From the NCBI GenBank assembly GCA_017562135.1, contig QEYB01000654.1, positions 372,001 to 436,000 on the forward strand: a DNA stretch of 64,000 nucleotides. The letters run 5' to 3'. The position numbers and the translations under genes are program-made. Positions 30,996 to 42,947 of the stretch are shown one piece after another. Every line of letters begins with the position of its first letter. Position 1 is the first letter of the stretch. Under the pieces are notes generated by a model. That model was given only the letters and a program-made list of their open reading frames with translations. It did no database searches and was not told the origin of the DNA. This DNA is from Dipylidium caninum. Lineage: Eukaryota; Platyhelminthes; Cestoda; Cyclophyllidea; Dipylidiidae.

Positions 30996-32660
30996 ATGGA
31001 GGCCATAAAGAAGAAGATGTTGGCTATGAAGTTGGACAAGGAGAATGCCATTGATCTGTAAGTTCGACCGATGATTTTCTCCCCTCTCTCTACCACGTGC
31101 CCCGATAATAGGGGCATATTCCCTAGGTCTGAGCAAATTGTTCACATTATTGCTATTTAGATTGTTTTCTTTAAGAACAGACTCAACAAATTGGACAGGG
31201 CCTGTCTTTACAAGGTTATATCGTCTTGAGGAAGGCGGGGAGACGGAGGAAATATCAATGCATTGTATAGATTAGATGCACATAATTTCCTCTCGTAAAT
31301 CAAACCTTTTGATAGCCGAGTCTCATCTTTTGTTGAAGTTTGACCCCAATGAATAAACTCGTAGCAAAATTTCAGTTCTACACGTGTAACACGTTGGGAT
31401 ACAAGTGGGTGGGTGTATCAACCACGCAATCCGAGTACATGTCGGCATTTTGTAGGCCTCTTGAATCGCCTATGGTAGCATGTAGAATGCTGAAAGAATG
31501 ATATGTCTACACCCATGCCTCTAATCTACTCGTGTAGTCATTTATCTCAGCTTAATGTTTTGGTTGTGTGATTTGCCGCCCAAAGGGTGGTTCTGGCACT
31601 GTGCAGCGCTAAGTTTAACATTTAAATTTTCACTCAAACACACGCACACAAGTAAACGCCCACATCTACAAGTACTGCAGTATAGTACAGCCCTCCAAAA
31701 TACCTGGACCAGCATGGTATTACATGATAGGAGAGGTAAATGTTAAAAATAATGACACGACGATGTGCAACCCCCCCCCTCCTCGCCCCCCCCCCACCTA
31801 CCTCTGCGACATGGCCGACACTTCATTCAGATGAGCGAGGAGAAGCCTAAATCAGGATGGTCTTAAGCGTCGCAACAATTTTTTGGGGCTTATAAAGTCA
31901 AAGAGAACTTTTTTTGAAGTGAATTGTTTACTGCTGGTATATTCATGCGCCCCTTTAGATGGGTAAATACCTGATGAGAGATGGAAATATTCACATGGGA
32001 TATGAACAACAGTAACCTTTCGCACGAATATCATAGGGGGGTTGTCATTACGGCGCAATGATTAAAAGTCTCAGATTCAAAAACATTGTTAAGCCACATT
32101 GGCTCATGTCTGTGTTGCCTACTCATTTCTTTATCTAGTAGCATGTTCAAAGTGCAACAACAAAAAGTGATTACGGACTACTAAATTTAGGAATGAGTTA
32201 GTAGTATGTAACGGCAATTGTAATTTACGGGTTAGGAATGATCTCCCTTCTTCGCTGCTGTGGCAGTCGAAGGCGATTTGATTACGTTTGGATCGTGAGA
32301 AGTAGGAGGCCAAAGACCTCGTTTTGTCGAGGAAGACACACATATCACATGGAGTAGAACCTCGAGCGTTCAAATATTTGCGTTTAAAGCTCGAATTGAA
32401 AATCACCTAATTGAGTGAAGTTAAAACTTGAAGGGAATTAACCGACTATGATGTTACTACGACGGAGCATCGTCTGTTGTAGGGCGGATCAATTGGAGGA
32501 ACAGTTGAAAGAGAAGGAGATGGAGATGTCGAAGAAGGAGGAGGAGATGAGCGACGTTGTCAAACGCTATCAAGGTCTGGAGGCGGAGAAGGAGGCCGCT
32601 GAGACCCAATTGACAGAGACAAATCAGAAGCTGGAAGACACCGAGAAACGCGCTCAAGAG
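30996..32660 (+). CDS. TPM: Tropomyosin long-form N-terminal exons 1a and 2
   Basis: Exon 1a is 30996-31057 ([20 protein letters not shown] plus part of a Leu codon, donor GTAAGT). Exon 2 is 32483-32660 ([18 protein letters not shown] through DTEKRAQE, donor GTGAGT). They join in phase and end in phase 0, as exon 1b does. The intron between holds poly-C tracts near 31770-31795 and nothing else I recognise. Confidence 0.95.
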
Positions 32661-35600
32661 GTGAGTCTTGTTACATGTTCGGTTGCTTTTGTTACGTTGT
32701 GCATAAAACCTCAACATTCAGGCTAGTTAGATTGTTTTGGGGGCTAGGTCATAGGAGGAAGGAGGGGACGGCGAGGTGGGGCGCAGTAATCGCATGTGGT
32801 TGTCAACTGACACCCTGTTCCCCTCCCGCCTTCCTCCGTCAAATTGGCTGACTGGCTGAATCATTGAAGCGGGGTGGTAACTCCTCGAGTTCTGCTTCTG
32901 GCCGGCGGAGACGCGGTGGTCAGAGGCGTGGTAATCCGCCTCCTCTCCCTTATCACCATCAACACCAGACCTATTCTCTGCCCAGTCAACACCAGTCCCG
33001 GCCCCCCTCGAGGCAGGAGACCGACTCTGGCCCTCGGCGATGGCCCCGCCTTAAGGATGACCTCGTCTTACATTGATTCCCCCGTCTGCGCCTCAACTAC
33101 ATTCCAGACAACGCAGCCCCGAAGGCCGCGCAAGGGCCGACACCGTCGCGGCTCGAGACAGCGCCTCGAGCCCGAGTGCGTGTGCCCGCAATGCGGCCAG
33201 TCCTCGGCCATGTTCAGGAGCCTCTTTGACTTCCGCACCCTCGGGGCACGACCCGATCCTGAGGGCTGTGCGGAGAGCAGCACCCACGAGGAGGTGGTGC
33301 AGCCGCCTCGCAAAAGTTACGTGCCCTACTACACAGATGAGCCCCTCTTCTCCGATTACGGGGATAAGAGCGACAACGAGGATGAATACATTAGGGCACG
33401 CAGGAAGCAGACAATCAAAGATCAGAAAACGGCTTTTGCCGAGGCCTATTCAGCCTCAAAGTTGAATTCTGGGACTCTCATCCAGTTGGCCATTGTCGAG
33501 GCTGAACTAAAAAACCTAGTACATTCCTCATTGGAGAAGGTAATGCGTAGGGAAGTGATTTTACCATAAATTAGATGTAAGGCAAATCCCTTACATTGCA
33601 TAACTCGAAAGCTTATCCAACGTTTCTAATTATGGCGAAATATGTCCTTGTAACCATAGTAATTGAAGAACGGCAAGAACTCTCATAGTTAGTATATATA
33701 TAATTGCGCTATACCAGGTAAGGCGGTGGTTGCAACGCCGGAGGAGAAAGTACTCTGACTGAGAATGTGGAGGGAGGATATTCGCGAAGAGTAGACTTTT
33801 ATGGGGACAGGGACAACAATGGATCTCGATATTTTGCCTCTGTAACGTGACCATGTATCCTTGCTGGGATTCAGGTGCTTTGTTAAGATTCATGGTGTAC
33901 TAAGAGTTACAACAAGAGCTACTGATTGATCTTGTTTGAATAGCCAACAGTGATAGTTGTTTATCTAACAAAGGACCAACATTATCCGTCATTATGTCAG
34001 GAATCGTGGAGGTAGATAATATTTCTATCACTGTCTCTAATTACAACGATAAAAAGGAAGCATTTCTTACGTAGCCTTGCTGAAATGCCACAAAAAACTG
34101 TTGAGGAAGGCTTTCGACTAGTTCAATTCTGGGTGTGCATCATTTACATGGGATCAAGTGGGTGACGGTTTGATGCAACCGGTGAGAATAGGAGGAGGAG
34201 CAAATTAACAGGCTTGAGTAAACTCTCTGTCCGTAACAGGACGCAGAGTCCATTCTCCCCCTGGCGGATATCACAGCGTCGTCTTATCGGAGATATGCAA
34301 TTCAACCAAGAAGTGGAGTCAAGGCTCTAAAGGCACATCACTGACTGAAACGCTTAGATGTGGTTCGCGCGAGAAATCATTGCGCGCCCTCGCAGCGCCG
34401 GTTTTCACTCGTTGGTCTCCAGAAAAAGAATGCAAAATGACATTCCAATTTGTCATAACAAGTAGTCACATAATAAAGTAAACTAAGTCCAATTTCAATT
34501 AAATATGAGACAATATTTGCCACCAATTTACAGAACTAAACGGAAAATAAGAATATTTGTTTGCATAGGCGGCGCCTGGTTCACGTTGCGTGTGTGTGAT
34601 TTATTCGTGCTACGGGGATGAGTTCGTCAGCGGCCGATTCACTTCTAGAAACTTTAAAAAAGAAACTTCTTGCGTTCAAAATCAATGTTAAGACTCTCAC
34701 CATAGAGCTTGAGCGCAAGCAGGATCTGTTGAAGGCCGAAAAGGACAAACGGGAAAAGGTGTTATTATGGTCTATGAGAAAATTCTAATGAGAAGACAAA
34801 TTACCGACTTCCTTTTATTATCTCTAGGCTGAGGCGGAGGTTGCTGCACTTCAACGCCGTATTCGCCTTCTCGAAGATGATCTGGAGAGTACAGACACTC
34901 GTCTCACAGATGCAACCGCCAAGTTGGAGGAAGCAAGCAAGGCAGCCGATGAGAGTGAACGGTTAGTTGGTGGATTTGCCTCGCTTTCTCCTCACCTTGC
35001 ATGTCTTCCTCTGCATGCTGGTTGCCTTTTGCCACCTTACAGCTTCCGTCGTGCCCTGCAGTCCCGTCAGGTAACTGACGACACGCGCATAGAGGAACTG
35101 CAGCAGAGGATTCAGAAAACTGCCAAAGAGGCAGCTGAGGCAGAGCGCAAATATCAGGAGGTATTTAACAGGGTCTAACCATATTTATTTCTCTTTTTAA
35201 TTTCCCAGGGGCTGTAAGGTGCTTGAGAATCGCACAGTTGCCGACGAAGAACGAATTTCTTCTCTAGAGGAACAACTGAAGGAGTTCACCTTCATGGCAG
35301 AGGATGCCGATAGGAAATATGATGAGGTGCCTAGCATGAACACAAGCATATAAGTAGCATGGAGGCGGTGACATCTGTTGCATTGGCGTGCCCCATTGGC
35401 ATGATAGGCAAACTGCGTTGAATAATATTCACCCCAAATGGTTTCGACTACTTTAGTCCGCCCGCAAACTTGCCATGTCAGAGGTCGACTTGGAACGGGC
35501 AGAATCTCGTCTTGAGGCAGCTGAGAGGTTACTCATTATGCTAGAAGCCCTTTTTGGCCAGTTGTTCGCATGTGCATGCGCCTATTTTATTTATTCCCCC

Positions 35601-37870
35601 TCTCCGCTCGCATCCAGGCAACCCAAAAACTCGCGACGTCAGAGGAAGCTTTAGCTGCCGCCGAGAAGCGAGTCGAGGACGCAGAGGAGTGAGTTTACAC
35701 CTTCATGGAAGGACACTTAAGTCTTTTTTTCAATGTTTACATTCTTATATCTATTTTAGGCGTATCCGTTCGATGGAGCACGAGCTGAGGGCCATTACAA
35801 CTAATCTGAAAACCATGGAATTAAGCGAATCCACGGTGAGTATATATTTTCAATATTTTTGGATATTCTTTTACTTGATCTCTATCAAACACTGATCCTC
35901 CTCTTTTAGATTGATATCTCCATAAGCATGTTAACTTTTGTTCGGCATGTCACAAGACTCACTTCAGCATTTGTCAGCATATAAATTGCGTTGGTTTATT
36001 GACAAGCACGCTCGCTTTGGAAGTTGAGCCTCGGCATGTGTTTAGTAGTTGCGTTTATCGGTAATTTGTCACGCATAGGAAGATTCTCGACTTGGAAGAC
36101 GAGCTTAGGATCGTTGGCAACAACATGAAATCCCTTGAGATTTCTGAACAGGAGGTAACGCCTACCCGCTACTCACTGGGTGGATTGTGCATTGCCTTTT
36201 TTTAACAAACTACTCGAAACGCTAACGCCTGTGATGTGCTTAGGCGGCTCAACGAGAAGAGGCCTATGAGGAGAACATTCGTGACCTAACAGAGCGTCTC
36301 AAGGCTGTAAGGCTCACTCGACGACCTATTTATTCATCTACCTAACGCATGTCTTCTTGTGTTTCCTTCCTGCTCTGCATCCGCCCTCCACGTTGCATGC
36401 TCCTTCCTCGCCGCATGCCTCATGCCCTGGCACGCGCAGGCCTCGAAGCAGAAGCAGACTTATCAGATCACTTTGGAGAAGTTGACCAAACAATTAGCCG
36501 AGGTGGGTGCTCTTGCCGCTATCGGCCTAACTTGGCTTGACTGTTTTGTCTCCACTGGGTATGTGAGCAGGAATGTATGTGTACGAGGTATTAGAGTTAG
36601 TAGACTCATCTGAGCATGTGTCAGAGGCTGGACTGCGCAGGGCATTGCATCCCCACGAGCACGAACGCCGATTCCGCCGGGGGCGACGGCAGCCGACTCG
36701 TTAATGGCCTCTTGCCCTCCCCTCCACAGGCCGAGGACCGAGCCCAAGACTCCGAGCGTCTTGTCCACACCCTGCAGAGTGATGCTGACCGTCTGGAGGG
36801 TAAGCCGGGGCACACACACACACATACATGCCCAGCTATCTAGCTGCCTGACGTTTCCTTGAGGTGGAATGGAATTACAACGCGAATGTGGTGTGGCCGA
36901 TAGTTTGGCTCTGCGCCTCTCCGCATGCGAGGCATAAATTGCCCCTTGTCTTTTGTCACTCCCCACAGGCTGAGAAACGTACCGAACTCGCCGAGTCGGA
37001 GATGGTGAAGAGGCAGGAGGAGCTCGCCCGTCTTGAATGTGAGCACAACCATACTCTGCACTCATTAATTCCCTGCAACGTTGGCATCAGTTATAAGATG
37101 GGATTTGAATGAGAGGCACTATTTCAGTTCGCCCTTCGCCTGACTTCTTCGTCCCTCTTTCGTCTGCAGCGGAATTAGACTCGGAGAAGTCGATGAATGC
37201 GAGTCTGCGGGAGGACATGGAGAACATTGTGGCAGAACTGCAGAACCTATAACCGGTGCTCGCTCTGCCAGCGGCTCTCCTCGGTCCGATCTCTCCTCTG
37301 CGCGATGTTTAGCCGCCGAAGCTCTTCCCACTCGTCCTCTTCGCCCACCAACCCCGCTGTTTTAGTCTTTACTTCACTTGCACGTCTTTTGGTCGGGATA
37401 TTCTGCGCTTGATGCTAGCTGCATGCACGCATCCGGGTGCACCGTTGTCTTACTCATTTGCTCCCCCCCCTCCCCCGCCAACCCATCTCTTACCATTTCT
37501 TTTGATAAGCCCTACGAGCCAGAAAATTTGCTTACGCATGAGAAAGCTGCATACTGGATTGCTGATTAAGGCATGGGTGCCTCTCGCTCCCCTCGGCACT
37601 TCGGCATGCGACCTCCTCGCGGGGGCTGTGGGGCCGCGGTCAGTTGGCACTCGCGACTGGCGGCGAATTAGCTGGGCGGGGGCGACTCCCCCGGGGGTCG
37701 TGGGGTCGTTGTGCATCTCTGCGGGCATGGCTTGACTTGCTTGTCGGCAGTCTAATGAGTGCTTGTTGTGTTACCCTTCGACAATAGACGAGCTCGTGGC
37801 GGAGAAGGAGAAGTACAAGGCGCTGGCCGAGGAGTTGGAGCAGACCTTTGCGGAACTCACCGGAAATTAG
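30996..37870 (+). CDS. TPM: Tropomyosin gene, multi-exon with many alternative exons
   Basis: Tropomyosin is a dimeric coiled coil that lies along actin filaments and controls myosin access in muscle and filament use elsewhere. The long form starts [20 protein letters not shown] at 30996. Exons 1a, 2, 3, 4, 5, 6, 7, 8 and 9b total 855 bases, which is exactly 284 residues plus stop, the canonical animal length; using 9a instead gives the same length. A second start at 34618 gives a short form of 251 residues. Downstream of exon 3, each of six exon positions has two copies of equal length and phase, consistent with mutually exclusive splicing. Heptad repeats run unbroken through all exons. Introns use GT-AG ends. 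Tropomyosin genes with alternative exons are established in animals, including flatworms; the full set of duplicates here is read directly from the sequence. Confidence 0.97.
33057..33539 (+). CDS. Candidate alternative N-terminal exon of tropomyosin (novel domain)
   Basis: This frame inside a tropomyosin intron reads from an ATG at 33057 ([15 protein letters not shown]) to a GT donor after GAG AAG at 33539, a span of 161 codons ending in phase 0. That is exactly the phase needed to join exon 3 at 34828. The protein has a basic low-complexity start, a C-x-C-x-x-C segment (ECVCPQCGQ), an acidic stretch ([14 protein letters not shown]), and a helical end ([20 protein letters not shown]) that could run into the coiled coil. 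The frame is open further upstream to 32874. The alternative is a separate nested gene. Coding character is good; the splice to tropomyosin is inferred from phase and position. Confidence 0.5.
34618..34758 (+). CDS. TPM: Tropomyosin short-form first exon 1b
   Basis: An ATG at 34618 opens 47 codons starting [20 protein letters not shown] and ending KAEKDKREK, followed by GT. It ends in phase 0 like exon 2, so it can join exon 3 directly. This corresponds to the internal-promoter low-molecular-weight tropomyosins known in other animals. Confidence 0.92.
34828..34961 (+). CDS. TPM: Tropomyosin common exon 3
   Basis: 134 bases encoding [20 protein letters not shown] through [10 protein letters not shown]. 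It is the only downstream exon without a duplicate, so all isoforms should contain it. Confidence 0.95.
35043..35326 (+). CDS. TPM: Tropomyosin alternative exons 4a and 4b
   Basis: Exon 4a is 35043-35160 ([20 protein letters not shown]) and exon 4b is 35209-35326 ([20 protein letters not shown]). Both are 118 bases in the same phase and fill the same part of the coiled coil. Only 48 bases separate them, shorter than a usual intron, and using both would break the frame. Confidence 0.93.
35457..35688 (+). CDS. TPM: Tropomyosin alternative exons 5a and 5b
   Basis: Exon 5a is 35457-35527 ([20 protein letters not shown]) and exon 5b is 35618-35688 ([20 protein letters not shown]). Both are 71 bases in the same phase, so including both would shift the frame. 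Confidence 0.93.
35760..36154 (+). CDS. TPM: Tropomyosin alternative exons 6a and 6b
   Basis: Exon 6a is 35760-35835 ([20 protein letters not shown]) and exon 6b is 36079-36154 ([20 protein letters not shown]). Both are 76 bases in the same phase. 6b carries the [12 protein letters not shown] sequence typical of invertebrate muscle tropomyosin; 6a is more diverged. Confidence 0.93.
36244..36502 (+). CDS. TPM: Tropomyosin alternative exons 7a and 7b
   Basis: Exon 7a is 36244-36306 ([20 protein letters not shown]) and exon 7b is 36440-36502 ([20 protein letters not shown]). Both are 63 bases, which is 21 codons or exactly three heptads, in phase 0. Confidence 0.93.
36730..37038 (+). CDS. TPM: Tropomyosin alternative exons 8a and 8b
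   Basis: Exon 8a is 36730-36799 ([20 protein letters not shown]) and exon 8b is 36969-37038 ([20 protein letters not shown]). Both are 70 bases in the same phase. Confidence 0.92.
37170..37870 (+). CDS. TPM: Tropomyosin alternative last exons 9a and 9b
   Basis: Exon 9a is 37170-37252 ([20 protein letters not shown], ending QNL) and exon 9b is 37788-37870 ([20 protein letters not shown], ending LTGN). Both are 83 bases including a stop codon, so the C-terminal overlap region and its troponin or head-to-tail contacts can be switched. Confidence 0.93.
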
Positions 37871-38947
37871 GGCTGTCCCCGTCCCGTCGGCCGGGCCGCC
37901 CCTCCTCCCCCCGTCCTCTACTCATTTGTTCGATCATTTAGCAGATTTGTTTTTTCCTCTTTCGATTATCGCCACCTGCCTACTTTATCTCCACATGACT
38001 CTTCGTTTTTCCTCCACGACGACCCCTTTCGCCAGAGTGAGTTCGCCGAGCCAGAAGTTATGCCTTATTATTAGAACGAAGTGTTCCCCAGCACCTCCGA
38101 CTTTGTTGTGTCGGCGGCTAAAGACAGCCCACGGAGGCGGGATCCTCACTGCAACCGGCCGGAGGGGAGCGGCCCATTTAGACAGGAGGGGGAATGGGGG
38201 CAGGTGTAACTACAGACGTGAAGGGGTGCTAATTTCCGAGGGAATTTGTAAGTCTTAGCGACACTCGTGCTGACTGAGCGAGGTGACTCGTTTAGCGTGT
38301 TGTGCTCCCTCCTCGCCCCGAACTGACAAGCCAGTCAAATGTCGCCGCCGTAAATTTTGGCAACGGGTGTCCAAGGGCGCCGTGGTGTCGCGGAGGTGTT
38401 CAAACTCGAGAGGGGTAAAGGGCGGCGGCGCTGCGAGGGGGGACTTTGGACCCAAGTGTGCAAAGACGAGGAGGATGTGAGTATGCGAGGCACTCAGCCC
38501 AACGATGTTCTTGTGCATGCTGCTAGTAAGTGCCAAAGTCTGCAGCCGTACCACTCAACTGATCAGCGTGTTTGGCGCGGTTGAGTGTGTGAAATAACAT
38601 AGTCTGTTGACAGGGACCCACTCCTGCAGGCTAATGAGATTATTAGGGAGGCAATAAGGCCATCAGAAGCAGCGATAAGTTTTTACTGTCGCTCTACCTT
38701 TCACTCACGAACACGAACGAGGAATGCGGCGGGAGGAATAGGCAAATGTCGGCGTCACGAAAACGGCTTGTGTGACATAGTCTACTGAAAACTAATAAGT
38801 AGGGCAGTGAAAGACGGATAAATAGAAGGGGAGATGGGGGGGGGCGATTAGCTTCAGTAGGCAAAGAGGGGAATGCGACAGAGGAAAGAGGGAAATTAAA
38901 GGTTGGGGAGAAAGAGAGAGAGAGAGAGAGATGGAAAGGGATCACGT
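37871..38947. other. Intergenic region between convergent tropomyosin and NSF
   Basis: About 1.1 kb holding both 3' untranslated regions. There is no gene I can support. A (GA)n tract lies at 38911-38931. I see no canonical AATAAA close to either stop codon, so the poly(A) sites are not placed. Confidence 0.5.
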
Positions 38948-41900
38948 TTAAACAAGGTTATCATCCTCCAATTTGGACAGGAATGCTGACGCCCGGTGAT
39001 CCGGTTCCATCTATGCAATAAATAAAATGAGTAAACTAGGAGACAAGCGGCAAAATTCAAGTGCTACAAGACACCATTCGAGGGTGACTAGGGGACTGAC
39101 CTGTGTGACAAGATCCAGAAGGTCGATGAGGTGTTTCACGCCCACACAGAGGGTGAAGGATGGATCGGTGCGTCTAAGTAGAGATTTCACCGAAATGAGA
39201 CAAGGAACACGCTACTTTAAGGCATAAAGAACTCCCAAAAACCACCCCAGTGGGAAGAATTTCGCATTTAAAATATGCTGCAAGAAGGTAACACTTTCAA
39301 GAGAAACATCCATGAGTTCCACAAAACCCTTTCTTACTGTAGTCGAAACCAACGCGTCACACGCTTTTTGGTAGATTTAAATTGAGGATGACTGAAAAAA
39401 AAAAGCTGCGCGGCCTGTCTCTGCTCCCAATAGGTGTTTCATTCAACCGCTGCCCGAGGCGGGCGAAACGAAAACTCAGCGGTGGACTCGTGAGAAAGAG
39501 GAAAGTCATTTCGATCATGGGGGAGCGAGGAGAACGCCGAAAAACAAGATAAAACAGACAGGCAGAGGCAGGAAGAGGCGAGAAGAGAAAGAGAGGAAGA
39601 GGGAGAGGGAGAGAAGCATAAAAAGGAGGTGACAACTGACTTGCGCTGCACCAGACTCTGCTCGATTGTCTGGCGCTCCCGCGACGTGAGCCGCTGGTCC
39701 TCCTCCAACGCCGCGAGGATGTGCTCCGGCGCGGACATCGTGCTGACGTGGAGGTGCCAGGAGAAGGCGCGCGTCAACTGTTGCTCCTCCATCGCCTCGC
39801 GCATACTCGTGGTGGCCAGAACCAGCATCCTCCGTCCCTGCCAGGCACAGAAAGAAGAAGAGCGCGAGTCGGGGGTCAGCATCTCACCTCACCTCGCCCC
39901 GCCCCTCCCACCCACGCCTGTGCCGTGTCCGCTCCCCGAAGTATTCCACGGACTGCCGAGAAGACGGCGTCGCCTCGCAGGCAGAATGCGAGTCATGAGA
40001 CAAGGAAAACACAATTTTTTTGTTTTTTTTTTGGGGGGGGGAGGGGGGGAGGAGGAGGGGAGCAGAGGGTTCCGAGGGGGAAACCAAAACTCCCCGTGCC
40101 TAGGCGAGGCGTGGAAGCGGACCACGAGGAGAGTCGGACAAGCGCTGCGATGATGCGGTGGAGAGAGGCGCGACGGAGCCTCAAGCATTCCCCGGTAGAG
40201 ACGGGACGGCAGCTGCAGGTCGTACGGAAGGGGAGAGGAGGGGAGCGGGGCGGGGCTTACCGCGGGCAGAGGCTGCGAGACGAGGTCTTTGAGGGCCTGG
40301 ACCATGTAGTTGGAGAAGCGCGGACCCACGGGGTTGTACTCGATGAGGCCCTCGATGTTGTCCACGAGCACCACGCTCATCGGCGACTTGGCGGCATCGT
40401 CAAAGACCTGCAAAATACGAGCAGAGCGAGAGGAGTGACGTCGGCACCGCCGTCCACACCATCCACCACCGCTTTCATCCTCCCTCGTCGGGTGGGCGGA
40501 GCGTGGTGCGAGGGGCGTGGGGCGCCTTCAACTGCACGCGGGTTCAGCCAGTTCTTACGTCGAACTAATTAAAATTAAGTGGCTCCGACGCGGAGGACGC
40601 GGGGGGGGGGGAACGAGGAGGGTTCGTCTGACGCGGGGGTGGCGCCTCGCACGGAGGAGGTCATGAAAGAGTCGGACCGCCAAAGAGGCGAAGGAGAAGC
40701 CGACGAAAGCGGGGGGGTTGGGGTGGGGGAGAGGAGAAAATAAAGCCTCGCCCTCCTCCTCAACCTTCCGGCTCCGATTTCAAGGGGGGGGTGGTGGACG
40801 GCGAGGGAGGACGAGAGATGGAAATGTGGACGGCAGTAGATAAAGTGTCTGGAGGTAGAGCCAACTCATTGCCAAGCCAAGAAGACGTCGTGAGGACTGT
40901 AAAAGTCGGCCACTGAGGGGAAAGGAATCTGCCAACTGAAAAAATCCTCCCGGAGGGCGGTTGCGGCCGCGGGTTGGCCAAAAATGAAAGGTTGCCCCAC
41001 CTTCCCGCCCCCTCCCCCTCCCCCCACCTCGCGAAGTTTAATGAGGCAGCGCGGGCCGAAAGGGGCGAGTCCAAGGGCCGAGCCACGCGCTCTCCGCCCG
41101 ACCCACGTCGTGCCAGCGAGGGAGGAGGCGGGGGGGAGGTGTGAGCTGTTTTGATTGGCCAGAGGGCAAATTGATTCCCGATCCCACGCCCCTGTCCGAC
41201 GAAATGCAACCCCCGCACACCCAACTGTCAGGCAAAAAGGCCGGCCAGACAGAGTTGAGATTCGCCCATCCTCGGGTCTGAGGCGACGGGCTGCCTGTTC
41301 CGTGGCCCCTTCTTTTATCACGATGGTTCTATTATTTTTTGCGTCAAAACCGAGTCCGCAAAGTGGGTAGAGCAGGGGGTTTGGGCGTTGGCGGGGGACG
41401 CGGTCTCGCCGGCCGAGGAGACCGCGGGAAGAGGGCCACGGGCGCGGCCGCCGGCTCGAAAAGTTGGCACGCGTCGGAGGGACGAGGGAGAGCATCGCAG
41501 CCAGGCGTGTAGGCTCCACGGTAGGGAAAAAGTGCCCACGTGAAGCGGCCGAGGCGGAAGCTCGAGAGCCGCTGTGTGACTCGTCCACCTGCCACAAAAC
41601 AGCAGTCGCGTCGATGAGACGTGGTCCAACAGCCCCGGCAGTGTTGCAAGGTGGAAGGGTCAAAAGCGAGGCATTTCGGTGCAGTTCGGCGTGCGTGAGG
41701 CGAGGGAGGGCCGAAGGGAGGAGCCGGCGACGCCTTCAACGAGAGGTGCGAGTAGCGATTGAGTCTGGAAACGACTCCTCTTTCCAAAAAAGACAGGATG
41801 TGAGCGAGTGGCGAGGGCCACCGTTTTCGGACAGGAGATTTGGCACGAGGACCCCTGCGAGTGCTCCCTGGCAAGTGACAGGCAGGCCGGACGAGAAGGC

Positions 41901-42947
41901 GGCGAAATTGTGTGGGGAGACGCCGACTGGCCAATGCAACGAGGCGTTGGCCTTCCGCCGAGCTTTTGCGAGGAGCCGCCACAAATGGCACTTAGCTCGG
42001 CCGCCTCCGCCGTCGTCCGATTGCGAATGGAGGGTCGAGAGGCGCCTCACTCGCCTCCGAGGTGGACGACACGTCCGCAGGGAGGCGAGCCAGTCCGGGC
42101 TCCACCGGGAGACGCGGGGGTCGCGCCTCGGCGGCGAGGGAGAGTCGAGCAAGGCTCCGCTCGTCCCAACTCGGTTTTATCGTCGTCGGGCTGTGAGAAC
42201 GCCATCGCGTTGTAAAATTAAGTGGAGTTGAAAAAGTCCTGCTTCGGGGGAGGGCGGGGGGGGGGGCAAAAAAGGCGTCGGCAGTCGGTTAAGAAAGCAG
42301 AGGACAGCGAATTTCCCCATCGACGCAGGCGCCCAAGGAAATGGGAGTGGGGGGAGTCGCGAGACCGCCTCCCCTCTCTCTTTCTGAGTGCAGAAAAAGG
42401 GCAGCCCTAGTCGATGAGGATGCGCTCAGCGAAGAGGACCCGGCAAAGGCGTTTGAAGAGGCGCTGACCAGGAAGGAAGGACACTGGGCGGTTGAGGAGG
42501 GGGGAGGGAGAACCACAAGGAGGCCTCGAGTGGCCAGACGGTGGCAGGAGGCGATAGCAGCCGAAGCGCAGACGAGGAGGGTTTGGTGGGAAAGGGAGAA
42601 ATGCGAGGAGAAGCCGGTGAATTGCTCGAGACACTCACCTTTTTGATGGCCATGCACTTGGCGGTCTCCGTGTAGCCGATCATCTTGTGCGAGGTGACAA
42701 TCTTGACGAAGGGGAAGCCGGAGCGACGCGCAATCTCCACCGCGAGGGCGGTTTTGCCCGCCTTTGGAGCGCCCTCCAGCAGCAGGGTGACCGGCCGGTG
42801 CGAGTCGGGCGCCCCGCCGCCCCCGTCGCCGCCCGCCGCCCGCACCGCCAACTCGCCCATGGCGAGGGCGCGGGTCACCGGCTCGCCCCAAATCATGAGA
42901 CCGCGCGGCGCGTACTGCGCCAACTCCTCGTCCTCGGTGCCGAACAT
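38948..42947 (-). CDS. NSF: NSF D2 domain exons and C-terminal tail
   Basis: 42639-42947 starts [20 protein letters not shown] and contains the D2 Walker [11 protein letters not shown]. 40261-40407 encodes [20 protein letters not shown], where the human protein has DD and this one has DN. 39641-39837 encodes [16 protein letters not shown]. The last two exons encode [17 protein letters not shown] and the tail. D2 mainly binds ATP to hold the hexamer together, so the weakened Walker B fits its known role. Confidence 0.94.

Noticed and set aside
39721..40572. Plus-strand frame of 283 codons over NSF exons
   Set aside because: Antisense to two NSF exons and a G-rich intron; no motif.
41464..42231. 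Plus-strand frame of 255 codons in an NSF intron
   Set aside because: Arg-rich translation, overlapping frames open on both strands; typical of G/C-rich intron sequence.
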